Positions 1 through 6,539 are shown, counted from the first letter of the stretch. The stretch is 7,077 nucleotides of DNA from Chloroflexota bacterium (GCA_021796315.1 JAJYOH010000314.1:1-7077), one strand, 5' to 3'. The notes: a model not told the origin generated them from the sequence alone. A program made the numbers and translations.

Positions 1-898
1 ATTTTAAACTCCTCTTCATTTCCAATTCCTGGCTGCCTATTAACGATTGTCCCAGGCTGGGCAGATCGCTCAAGATTGAGTTGACGGGGCGACCATAGAC
101 TTTATCGCGCGTGAGACCGACGATGCGTTCGGCAGCCGGATTAATATCGACAACGATGTCTTGTGTATTCAATATAATCCAGCCATCACTTATCCCGTTC
201 ACAACGGCATCGCGTGTAACCGGGACAGCATCAATCAGCCTCTGATTAAGGAGAGCGTATGAAAACCCAAGGCCGGTAAGAGTAAATGCCAAGAGCGAAG
301 TCACATTTTGATGGAGTGGGTTTAATCCTACTATATTAAGCATCTGGACAAGTAAAGGGGCCATTGACCCAGCCAGGATGGGCCATGAGCGAATAAAGAG
401 TGGGCGCGGTTTTCGGATGTATGTATCAAGTAGCAACAAGACACTTGCGCCGGTTAGGTTAAATAGATAAAAAGTTGTAATTCTCCCCCACGCACTTCCA
501 AAAAAATCCAGGGATTCCAGCGCATTTTGATTTTGAAAGAAGATGGCGCTCCAAGGTTTTACCCAAAATAATAGCTGAGTGATTAATGGCATGACCGCGA
601 GCAGGATGATCGCGAAACGGCTAAGCCAACCTGGATGATTTGTATATGAAAGCGAGAACGTTAATTGTGCTGATGCCGCACAGGTCATGCCGGAGAACAG
701 GATGGCTATCCATAACTTATCTAGAGCAAGGTCTGGTCGAATAACATGTAAAAGGTATGAATATGACCAGATGATCAGCGACCAAGAGAGGACCGTCATA
801 CTGAATGCACCTGGCACTTTAGACTTTCGGTGTGCGATGAAAGCCATAACCAAGGCTATGCTGATATTTATTAAGAGGAGGATAACCTTATAATTCAT
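1..898 (-). CDS. Membrane sensor histidine kinase, 7TM + PAS, 3' end outside window
   Basis: My own translation of the minus strand from ATG at 898 gives 299 codons open to the window edge, so the protein is C-terminally incomplete. Seven hydrophobic segments can be seen at roughly residues 4-22, 34-52, 62-83, 95-112, 139-158, 171-192 and 200-217. This is the pattern of the N-terminal 7TM region of certain sensor histidine kinases. A PAS domain follows from about residue 227 ('VNGISDGWIILNTQDIVVDIN', then 'PAAERIVGLT' and a 'YGRPV' turn). The kinase core (H-box, ATPase) would lie beyond position 1 and is inferred, not seen; a diguanylate cyclase output is the main alternative. An in-frame TGA lies 8 codons upstream of the ATG, which limits the start choice. 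No good Shine-Dalgarno sequence precedes it, and a run of seven A sits just before it. It follows the TPR gene by 133 bases in the same direction; co-transcription is possible but unproven. Confidence 0.82.
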   Translation of the reverse strand, partial: MNYKVILLLINISIALVMAFIAHRKSKVPGAFSMTVLSWSLIIWSYSYLLHVIRPDLALDKLWIAILFSGMTCAASAQLTFSLSYTNHPGWLSRFAIILLAVMPLITQLLFWVKPWSAIFFQNQNALESLDFFGSAWGRITTFYLFNLTGASVLLLLDTYIRKPRPLFIRSWPILAGSMAPLLVQMLNIVGLNPLHQNVTSLLAFTLTGLGFSYALLNQRLIDAVPVTRDAVVNGISDGWIILNTQDIVVDINPAAERIVGLTRDKVYGRPVNSILSDLPSLGQSLIGSQELEMKRSLK

Positions 899-1031
899 CG
901 TTTTTTTGCATCGATTGAATCAATGGAGCTTTACTTACTGATCTTTGAATCATATATCTCCCGGGAAATGGCTTCAAAAGTCTCTCTTATCATTATGTTA
1001 GCTATTCTCTGAGCTCCAGAATCATTAAAAA

Positions 1032-2342
1032 TCAGTGGGATGAGCCATCGAAAAGTGAGCCGCCGAATATGATCTGCACATTGAAATTCCGTCTGATATC
1101 TGCCTTGGAAATTTTTCCCGAAGTTAAAGCAGCTCTTAATAAGCCTAATGATTTTTCAGGCCTTCCATGAATAGTCTCCTCGTAGAGCTCAGTGAAAAAA
1201 TGTTGATCTCCTGCATAATTGTAAGCAATCCTGATTTGGTTGGCAGATTCATCCATCAGACCAAGCATGTAATAACAGATTGCTAATGATTCGTAAAAAA
1301 CAGAAGAGGTCGGTGCGAGTTCTATCGCCCTTTTGAGAATTGGGACCGCCTCATCCAGCTTTCCTGCCGACATATAGATACATCCCTGGCGATTCCAAAT
1401 TCTCGCCTCGGTTGCATTAAGTTTGACAGCCTTTTTGCTTTCGGAAATCGCGTCGAAATTTTTTCCAAGCACACAGAGTGTAATACTAGAATTTATTCTC
1501 AGGATGCTGTCGCCCGGGTATTTGGCAATCAGATCTCTGTAAATCCCATCTGCTCTTTTGTATTCCCCTTTTTCGTAGTAAAGGATCGCTATCCCGTTCA
1601 TCAACCATGTCCGAATGATAGACAATTCAGGGCGATGGACAAGATCGATCCCAGACTGCAATAACTCTAATGCTTTCGTGGTGTCTCCCAAAATCCAATA
1701 AAGATATCCGATTGTATAAAGGAGTTCTATGCGCGACGATAGTGACTCGTGGCTATTTGGCAGCTCTATCATGAATCTCTCATAAGTCTCGATTCTCTCC
1801 TTCACTTTTTCCGGCGCATCATTAATGTTCTGTCCATGCCAGATCAATAGTCCGACAGGTAGCTTGGTTCTCTCGCCCCCACGCGACGCGGCAAATTCAA
1901 CTACCTGGTGACGGAATGCCCAAAAATCAGGCGCGTAATTCGGGAGATTCAGCGCTTCGGTTCTGGTCAACCAGAAAACAGCCTTGACCTGATTTTCCAC
2001 CAGGATTTCCCGGTTCATGTTTAAGTTCCTGTATGTGTCTTTTCCATCCGGTCCTCCACCCCAATCAATATTTGAAATGAAAAAAACAATTTTATCCCTG
2101 CCTCTCAAGTTTAAGATTTGTTGGAAAACAAAAGGCGAATGGCCGCTGACTTCTATTTTAATGACACGAATACCGAGTTGTTGCAGCTTATTCTTCAGAT
2201 CATTTTCTGCTTTCATCTGGCTGGAATTCGATCTGCAAATTGCCAGTAAAATGCTTGGCCTATTCCATTGAATTGCAAGTTTGAGTTCTTCAAACAGAAC
2301 ACTTATATTTTCCGCAAAAGGATGCCTATCTGGAAGTGTCAT
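1032..2342 (-). CDS. Degenerate NTPase-like domain + TPR repeat protein
   Basis: This is an intact 436-aa soluble protein with no signal peptide or membrane segment. Residues 1-155 look like an alpha/beta nucleotide-binding fold: strand 'PSILLAICRS' (29-38) followed by a helix, strand 'KIVFFISNID' (84-93), 'LNMNREILVE' (107-116), strand 'KAVFWLT' (120-126) and 'APDFWAFRHQVVEF' (137-150). I recall the last block from TPR proteins of Chloroflexi and cyanobacteria with an inactive STAND-like NTPase module. No GxxxxGK[ST] P-loop is present where it should be, so ATP hydrolysis is unlikely. Residues about 203-379 form five TPR units (203-236, 244-277, 280-311, 312-345, 346-379), a protein-binding superhelix. 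The start is supported by GAGGG about 6 bases upstream of ATG. The gene lies 75 bases after the Mrr pseudogene and upstream of the kinase gene. A role as sensor or scaffold in signalling or conflict is inference; the partner or effector is unknown. Confidence 0.78.
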   Translation of the reverse strand: MTLPDRHPFAENISVLFEELKLAIQWNRPSILLAICRSNSSQMKAENDLKNKLQQLGIRVIKIEVSGHSPFVFQQILNLRGRDKIVFFISNIDWGGGPDGKDTYRNLNMNREILVENQVKAVFWLTRTEALNLPNYAPDFWAFRHQVVEFAASRGGERTKLPVGLLIWHGQNINDAPEKVKERIETYERFMIELPNSHESLSSRIELLYTIGYLYWILGDTTKALELLQSGIDLVHRPELSIIRTWLMNGIAILYYEKGEYKRADGIYRDLIAKYPGDSILRINSSITLCVLGKNFDAISESKKAVKLNATEARIWNRQGCIYMSAGKLDEAVPILKRAIELAPTSSVFYESLAICYYMLGLMDESANQIRIAYNYAGDQHFFTELYEETIHGRPEKSLGLLRAALTSGKISKADIRRNFNVQIIFGGSLFDGSSH

Positions 2343-2417
2343 AATCGACCCTCGATTCGAATAGACGATTTAGCAACTGAGAGAAACTTCTGGCAACTAA
2401 TTTAGAATTACTCAATG

Positions 2418-3257
2418 TCACTCAAGTTCATATACGAAGTATACTGCCTTGAGGGAGAAACGGGTATGGGCTTCCCTGCTCAATTTCTCGTAATTTACAG
2501 TCCATAAATCAAAGAATTTCTCCTAATCCCAAAGTGTGGTTTTTGGGAAAGTGTCTGACGGATTCCTCCAAAACATCATTTGTAAACCCGCCGGTAGATA
2601 CGTATAGCCCATAATCATTTGGACCCAAAATTGACAAATAAGTCTTCAAACCTTCAATAGTAACGGGTTGGCCGGTATGCTTAAATACGCGCCCCTCTGA
2701 TTTCTAGTGTGATCTACCTGGGTAACAATATCAATTTGCCCGTGATCTTTTTCGGGAGGCGCCACCCAACTTATATGATATCCCATGGCTAATAGAAGAT
2801 CCACGATTAGTCTTAGAAACTCAGCGCGTTTTGTGACTCGCAGGAATTTTTGAATTTGCACGCAGGCTTCTTCTGCTGCCCCCTCAGCTACTATGTTGTA
2901 TAAAGAAGCATTTTGTCTTCGTTCCTCAAGGAGTATCAGGCCTTCTTTATACAACTCCTGCGCATTGGCGTACTTTCTGCCTGCCCGCCGTCCTTCCTCG
3001 GTGAGATACCAACGTCCCTTGTCGTTTTTGAAGAGCCAGCTTGCTTTAACGAGAGGCACCGTAGCGAGTCGAATGATTCGCTCGTATCTCGGCATATTTG
3101 TCGAGAGGGAATAACCTTTTTTGTATTCAGTAAGCTGTGTTATTTCTGGTAAGACTGACAGGATAACTTCTACGGACATGCCCCCTGGCTTTGTCCACAG
3201 CAATTCAAACATGCCACGTAATAGTTCACCGATTCTGCCAAGTGTAATATCTGCCAT
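2418..3257 (-). pseudogene. Mrr-type restriction endonuclease, frameshifted
   Basis: Mrr-family enzymes are DNA endonucleases (often cutting modified DNA) with an N-terminal winged helix and a PD-(D/E)xK nuclease domain. The first frame (3257 to 2646, 203 codons) shows the winged helix at residues 8-95 ('WLFKNDKGRWYLTEEGRRAG') and the start of the nuclease: helix about 127-158, 'AMGYHISW', and catalytic-type Asp176 in 'QIDIV'. After residue 190 it runs into unrelated sequence. The family sequence resumes in another frame at 2682 ('HTGQPVTIEGLKTYLSILG', 'DYGLYVSTGGFT', 'EESVRHFPK'). It then returns to the original frame near 2520 ('EKFFDLW', 'NYEKLSREAHTRF', 'LKAVYFVYELE') and stops at TGA 2420-2418. 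The strand that should carry QxK (family type 'RIKVQVK') is absent at the first junction, consistent with a small deletion of about 13 bases. The total span, 840 bases, is close to a full-length gene. Sequencing error could explain one shift, hardly the lost motif as well. Almost certainly inactive. Confidence 0.8.
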
Positions 3258-3275
3258 ATACGAATCTCGAACGTT

Positions 3276-3304
3276 AGTATAGTATCAATAATCCTTTGGC
3301 GCAA
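3276..3304 (-). promoter_or_regulatory. Candidate promoter of the Mrr pseudogene
   Basis: On the minus strand, TTGCGC (3304-3299) and TATACT (3281-3276) are separated by exactly 17 bases and lie 18 bases upstream of the Mrr ATG. The -10 matches consensus at five of six positions and the -35 at only three of six. It is a plausible sigma-70-type promoter from sequence only. It may also drive the TPR gene downstream, because no clear promoter is seen in the 75 bases before that gene. Confidence 0.35.
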
Positions 3305-3470
3305 GGAAATCTGGAAAGAAGGATGCGGCAGTAGCTGCTGTCAGGGATAAATTTTCAAATATCTTGATTCTCCGGTTATTTGATCAGCAAATCTATAAGA
3401 CGGGAGAGAAAAGATATGGATGATGGCCTTTCCGGTTTGGTTCTCTGAGCAGAGTATCCAACAAACGCCC
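3305..3470. other. Intergenic stretch without recognisable gene
   Basis: Between the Mrr promoter region and the transposase relic I find no open frame of useful length and no RNA gene. A short inverted repeat, CTCTG-AG-CAGAG, lies at about 3441-3452. This stretch should contain what remains of the right end of the IS200-like element, but I cannot define an end. Confidence 0.4.
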
Positions 3471-3656
3471 TCAATCAAACGGAAGCCCTTGCTGTTGACG
3501 GATTTGTTTAATAAAGCCCTTGATCATTTCGGCTGGATAAGGATGCATGCCTGCAAGTACAAAATATCCGGGAGCCCAGAAATCACTTGACTAGTTTTCA
3601 CGGCCAACGCGTGGAAACTCATCAAAGATGTGTGTGGAAGTCTGTTGTATAACCTA
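3471..3656 (-). pseudogene. IS200/IS605-like TnpA transposase remnant (C-terminal part)
   Basis: Read on the minus strand from about 3653 to TGA at 3473-3471, one frame gives 'VIQQTSTHIFDEFPR', then 'VGREN', a TAG stop at 3593-3591, then 'SSDFWAPGYFVLAGMHPYP' followed by 'AEMIKGFIKQIRQQQGLPFD'. The order 'TS..IF.EFP', 'FWAPGYF', and a final 'EMI..(Y/F)I.Q.R..QG' helix is that of the small HUH/Y1 single-strand transposases. In those, the tyrosine of the last helix attacks DNA; here that position appears to be Phe (in 'GFIKQ'), though the alignment is by eye. The HUH motif and the whole N-terminal half are missing, and another TAG stands at 3656-3654. The remnant ends exactly where the opposite-strand integrase remnant begins. 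It is a dead fragment, with no identifiable IS ends. Confidence 0.65.
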
Positions 3657-4057
3657 AAGGTTTCTGGTTTGCTCCCCTATCGCCCGACACTGGACAAATT
3701 GATTTGCATGTAAAGTCAGTAGGTGAGCATCGGGCAATTTTAGCAGGAAGGAATATCAAAGAATTTTTACTCAATGCCAACCTGCCTTACCACTCTCCCC
3801 ATAAGTTCAGGCATGGGCATATTCATTATGGCTTAGCATATTCAAAAAATTATGAAGATTACAAGGCGGTTAGTATGAACGTCCTGCACGCCAGCATTAA
3901 GATTACCGATGAGTTTTACTCAAATTTGAATGATGGCGAAGTTCAAAAGAGAATCAACACATTAGGAAAAAACAAGAAGAGCCCAGACAAGAATAAAGAC
4001 ATGGAATTGTTTAAGGAGTTTCTGGATTGGAGGGAGAAATCCAAGAGAATATTATGA
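3653..4057 (+). pseudogene. Tyrosine recombinase (phage-type integrase), C-terminal fragment
   Basis: The plus strand is open from just after TAA 3650-3652 to TGA 4055-4057. The first possible start is TTG at 3704, but similarity to integrases seems to begin earlier ('GFWFAPLSPD'), so this is a 5'-truncated gene rather than a small intact one. Numbered from TTG as 1, the catalytic box HxxR is H33-K-F-R36 within 'SPHKFRHGH'. The later His is H62 in 'VLHASIKITD', and the nucleophilic tyrosine is Y72 in 'DEFYSNL'. The N-terminal arm- and core-binding domains, the first catalytic Arg and the Lys of the beta hairpin are missing, so it cannot recombine DNA. It ends 405 bases from the tRNA-Asn gene, a usual target of such enzymes, and overlaps the next gene's 3' end by 6 bases. 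No ribosome site precedes the TTG. Confidence 0.82.
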
Positions 4058-4375
4058 GATTGTTTTGCGCTTGAATTGATGAATGTCGTAATCTGTTCGG
4101 CCTGGCACCGCTTCGACACCGATGGGTTCCCATGAATCTTGACACATCAGCTTAATAATCCACCATTTGACGTCCCAATCTTTGCCCCCCAATCCCTTTA
4201 TTTCGAATGAGTATGCTTCACCTATTGGCAATTTTGACTTTAAATCAAAATATGCAGATGGGATTATTTCTTTTATTTGAGCCATTAATTTGTTGATTTG
4301 TTTTGTGTCAGTGCACCAAAAATAAACACCGCCCCTTAAATAGGTTTTGACTTGGGCATAATCATATTGATCCAT
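4052..4375 (-). CDS. Hypothetical protein, 107 aa
   Basis: I do not recognise this protein. It is a small soluble protein, rich in Lys, Asp and Trp, with no signal peptide or membrane segment. Residues 22-45 are probably helical ('INKLMAQIKEIIPSAYF'). The C-terminal half has 'WDVKWWIIKLM' (67-77), then 'SWEPIGVEAV' (81-90), and ends in 'DIHQFKRK'. A 'GWEP ... FKR' ending recalls small beta-rich DUF4177-like proteins, but this is only a weak resemblance. The start is well supported: AGGAG lies 7 bases upstream of ATG. It converges with the integrase fragment and sits between it and the tRNA-Asn hairpin, so it may be island cargo. Since it alone among the neighbours is undamaged, it may still be used. 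No convincing promoter is seen. Confidence 0.68.
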   Translation of the reverse strand: MDQYDYAQVKTYLRGGVYFWCTDTKQINKLMAQIKEIIPSAYFDLKSKLPIGEAYSFEIKGLGGKDWDVKWWIIKLMCQDSWEPIGVEAVPGRTDYDIHQFKRKTIS

Positions 4376-4410
4376 TTCTAACTCCTATCGGCTATTTATG
4401 AGTATAAACG

Positions 4411-4451
4411 AAAATTTCCGCCCTCACACATTGAGTAAGTGCGGAAATTTT
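4411..4451 (-). terminator. Hairpin downstream of tRNA-Asn, probable terminator
   Basis: Two perfect 11-base arms, AAAATTTCCGC (4411-4421) and GCGGAAATTTT (4441-4451), enclose a 19-base loop containing a further CTCA/TGAG pair. On the minus strand the hairpin begins 11 bases after the tRNA 3' end and its closing arm runs into ATTTTCGTTT, so termination of the tRNA transcript is the simplest reading. The A/T flanks are symmetrical, so it could work in both directions. It also lies in the leader of the 107-aa gene, so a regulatory role or a mobile-element end cannot be excluded. Confidence 0.6.
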
Positions 4452-4461
4452 ATGTCAAAAG

Positions 4462-4534
4462 CTCCTCGACCTGGACTCGAACCAGGAACCTAGCGGTTAA
4501 CAGCCGCTCGCTCTGCCAATTGAGCTATCGAGGA
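4462..4534 (-). tRNA. tRNA-Asn (anticodon GTT)
   Basis: Reading the minus strand gives a full 73-base cloverleaf. The acceptor stem is TCCTCGA/TCGAGGA with discriminator G. The D arm is GCTC/GAGC with an AATTGGCA loop. The anticodon stem AGCGG/CCGCT has loop CTGTTAA (anticodon GTT at 4501-4499). The variable loop is AGGTT, and the T arm is CCTGG/CCAGG with loop TTCGAGT. No mismatch is seen in any stem. The 3' CCA is not encoded (the next bases are CTT), so it must be added by the CCA enzyme. The integrase fragment nearby suggests this gene served as an attachment site, but no second copy of its 3' end is found in the window. Confidence 0.97.
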
Positions 4535-4545
4535 AGGCGACGGGG

Positions 4546-4574
4546 ATTATACGTATAAGGTGGGGTTGTGTCAA
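4546..4574 (-). promoter_or_regulatory. Consensus sigma-70 promoter of tRNA-Asn
   Basis: On the minus strand, TTGACA (4574-4569) and TATAAT (4551-4546) match the housekeeping consensus at all twelve positions with the optimal 17-base spacer. The -10 ends 11 bases before the first base of the mature tRNA, leaving a very short 5' leader for RNase P to remove. Confidence 0.9.
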
Positions 4575-4661
4575 GCGTGAAATTGCAAACTGATAATTAT
4601 CGTGAAAAGCACAAATAAAAACATCCTCGTGCTATTCGTGAGAGTTCATGATGAATAACAA

Positions 4662-4703
4662 GGAGATTGTTTATTCAATAAACACGATGTTGGAAAAATC
4701 TCC
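4662..4703 (-). terminator. Possible terminator of the uppS-cdsA-glpX operon
   Basis: About 20 bases after the glpX stop, GGAGATT and AATCTCC (plus-strand 4662-4668 and 4697-4703) can form a 7-base stem. Inside it lies an almost continuous palindrome, TGTTTATT-C-AATAAACA (4668-4684). The minus-strand sequence after the stem is only moderately T-rich (TTGTTATTC), so this is a weak call. A 5-base stem followed by TTTT at 4633-4605 is a second weak candidate. Confidence 0.3.
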
Positions 4704-4723
4704 CTCACCTTGACACATAAAAC

Positions 4724-5719
4724 TTAATAATGGATCGAGCCGAGGTGGTGTAGTTTATCGATGCGATGTGTAGCCGTGATCTGGCGGACGGTGCCTGTCA
4801 GGCCGCGCACAACAAGCGAATCTGTCCTGGCTCCATCACCGAAGTAACGCACACCTTTGAGCAACTCGCCGTCCGTAATACCGGTAGCTGAGAAGAACAC
4901 GTCCTCTGACGAGACAAGATCGTCCATCGTCAGAACTTTCTCAAAATCGTATCCGGCTTCGCGTCCACGCCGCAGTTCACCTTCGTCACGTGCATAGAGC
5001 TTGCCCTGGATTTCGCCACCCATGGCGCGCAAGGCGCAAGCCACCAACACGCCTTCAGGCGTGCCGCCGATGCCAACCAATACGTCCACACCGGTATCGG
5101 GCATGGATGTCATCAGCGCCGCGGCCACATCACCATCGGGGATGATGCGAATACGCGCACCGGCTTTGCGAATCTCGGCGATCATGTTATCGTGGCGCGG
5201 GCGGTCGAGGATGATGGTTGTCAAATCTTCGACAGCCTTCCCTTTGGCTTTTGCAATCGCTTTGAGATTCTCGGTGATGGACATCTCGATGTTGATCTTG
5301 CCTTTGGCTTCAGGGCCAACCGCCAGTTTGTTCATGTAAACGAAAGGTCCGGGGTTAAACATCGTCCCGCGCGGAGCAATGGCGACCGTCGAGAGCGAGT
5401 TGGTGCGACCAAAAGCCAAAGGGCGAGTCCCGTCGATTGGGTCCACCGCCACATCCACGTCGGGGGAAGAGCCGTTGCCCACCACTTCCCCATTGTATAA
5501 CATCGGGGCTTTATCCTTTTCCCCCTCGCCGATGACGATGATGCCGTTCATATCCACGGACTGCATGACGAGGCGCATGGCGTTGACCGCCGCGGCATCT
5601 GCGGCTTCCTTGTCGCCGCGCCCCATGAAACGTCCAGCAGAAAGAGCGGCGGCTTCGGTAACACGCGCCAGTTCAAGTGCAAGATTGCGAGTAGGCTCGC
5701 TAGTATGATTATGTTCCAT
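4724..5719 (-). CDS. glpX: Fructose-1,6-bisphosphatase, class II (GlpX type)
   Basis: This enzyme hydrolyses fructose 1,6-bisphosphate to fructose 6-phosphate and phosphate, a cytosolic step of gluconeogenesis needing divalent metal. The 331-aa length agrees with the family. By alignment from memory with E. coli GlpX the metal ligands are all present: Asp41 in 'GRGDKEAAD', Glu65 in 'VIGEGE', Asp93 in 'VAVDPIDGTRP' and Glu222 in 'GGTPEGV'. 'DRPRHD' (172-177) and 'IPDGDVAAA' (193-201) are also typical. The metal motif reads DPIDGTR where E. coli has DPIEGTR. The start at 5719 is fixed by GGAGG 4 bases upstream, just behind the cdsA stop 13 bases away, so translation within one operon is likely. 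An N-terminal extension of about 8 residues ('MEHNHTSE') relative to E. coli is the only difference at that end. In cyanobacteria, related enzymes also take sedoheptulose 1,7-bisphosphate; nothing here decides this. Confidence 0.95.
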   Translation of the reverse strand: MEHNHTSEPTRNLALELARVTEAAALSAGRFMGRGDKEAADAAAVNAMRLVMQSVDMNGIIVIGEGEKDKAPMLYNGEVVGNGSSPDVDVAVDPIDGTRPLAFGRTNSLSTVAIAPRGTMFNPGPFVYMNKLAVGPEAKGKINIEMSITENLKAIAKAKGKAVEDLTTIILDRPRHDNMIAEIRKAGARIRIIPDGDVAAALMTSMPDTGVDVLVGIGGTPEGVLVACALRAMGGEIQGKLYARDEGELRRGREAGYDFEKVLTMDDLVSSEDVFFSATGITDGELLKGVRYFGDGARTDSLVVRGLTGTVRQITATHRIDKLHHLGSIHY

Positions 5720-5732
5720 GAGTCCTCCAGAT

Positions 5733-6539
5733 TTATAAGAAGAAAAAACGAATCATATATACGCCAATGACGGCAGCCCAAATGAGCGAGTCGATGCGAT
5801 CAAACGCACCACCATGACCGGGGAACAGGTTGCCCGAATCTTTTATCACAGCTTCGCGCTTGAACAGGCTTTCGCCGAGATCTCCCAGCGTGGTGATCGT
5901 GCTAAGCACAAAACCAATCAAGACGCCCTGCCAAATGTCGACATGCAATGGACCGAATTTAGTATACATGAAGGCGAAGAAGCCACCATATAACGTACCC
6001 ATCAAAACACCGGCCCAATACCCTTCCCAGGATTTATTGGGGCTGAGGCGCGGGAACATTTTATGCGTGCCATATCGTGCTCCGATGCTGTAAGCGCCCG
6101 AATCCGCCAGCCAGACGACCGGGAAGATGAACATGACCCACCAGCCGCCGTCCGGTAATGAACGCAAGTCAACCATATATGCGCCCACCCAGCCAAGGTA
6201 GATCAATCCACCCAAGGTGATCACTAAATCAAGCGCGGCCTCGTTTCGGCCGCGCTCATAAGCAAACAGGTGGTAGGTCATCGCCAGCAGGATTAACACA
6301 CTGAAGGCGAGTTCGGCAAATTGTGGAAAGAAAGCACGCACGGCGAGAATGACGAGCGTACCTCCCACCGTAATGTGGATGGAAGGTTCAAACTTGATTG
6401 CCCGGAACATGTGGGCATATTCCCAGGATGCGGTCACAACAAAGAAACAGATGTAGAGAAAATAAAGTACTCCCCCGAAGAAGATGGCGGGCATGAGAAT
6501 TGCCAGCAATAGCAAAGCCGTAACGGTTCGCCTACCCAT
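5733..6539 (-). CDS. cdsA: Phosphatidate cytidylyltransferase (CDP-diglyceride synthase)
   Basis: CdsA joins CTP and phosphatidic acid to give CDP-diacylglycerol, the precursor of bacterial phospholipids, in the cytoplasmic membrane. The protein is polytopic, with hydrophobic segments at about residues 5-34, 56-70, 76-92, 104-124, 132-146, 174-192, 203-219 and 252-267. The family signature is complete near the C-terminus: 'SLFKREAVIKDSG' then 'NLFPGHGGAFDRIDS' (224-251), with the KD and HGG-x-x-DR-x-D residues. 'SPNKSWEG' (166-173) is also typical. I chose ATG at 6539 (268 aa, 'MGRRTVTALL') rather than the upstream start at 6605, because the extra 22 residues lie within uppS and are polar and unlike the family. 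This gives an 8-base overlap with the uppS end, typical of translational coupling. The ribosome site is weak (GGTGG, about 13 bases away), which fits coupling. The stop is followed directly by the glpX ribosome site. Confidence 0.93.
   Translation of the reverse strand: MGRRTVTALLLLAILMPAIFFGGVLYFLYICFFVVTASWEYAHMFRAIKFEPSIHITVGGTLVILAVRAFFPQFAELAFSVLILLAMTYHLFAYERGRNEAALDLVITLGGLIYLGWVGAYMVDLRSLPDGGWWVMFIFPVVWLADSGAYSIGARYGTHKMFPRLSPNKSWEGYWAGVLMGTLYGGFFAFMYTKFGPLHVDIWQGVLIGFVLSTITTLGDLGESLFKREAVIKDSGNLFPGHGGAFDRIDSLIWAAVIGVYMIRFFFL

Noticed and set aside
687..893. Plus-strand open frame of 68 codons.
   Set aside because: It lies antisense to the 7TM region of the kinase, lacks a ribosome site and resembles no protein; it is a shadow frame.
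936..1168. An open minus-strand frame ending in 'SGAQRIANIMIRETFEAISR' (stop near 936), overlapping the end of the TPR gene in another frame; it looks protein-like downstream of the TPR stop.
   Set aside because: It has no start codon with a ribosome site after its upstream stop, and the TPR frame itself continues plausibly ('GKISKADIRRNFNVQIIFG') to its own stop. A frameshifted C-terminus of the TPR protein stays possible but unsupported.
2431..2443. TATAC-GAA-GTATA inverted repeat, resembling one arm of a lox-like recombination site.
   Set aside because: Only 13 bases, no second arm with proper spacer, and it lies inside the coding tail of the Mrr pseudogene ('VYFVYELE'); chance is the better explanation.
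5001..5708. Several long plus-strand open frames opposite glpX.
   Set aside because: They are antisense shadows of a GC-rich gene whose minus-strand product has all GlpX motifs.
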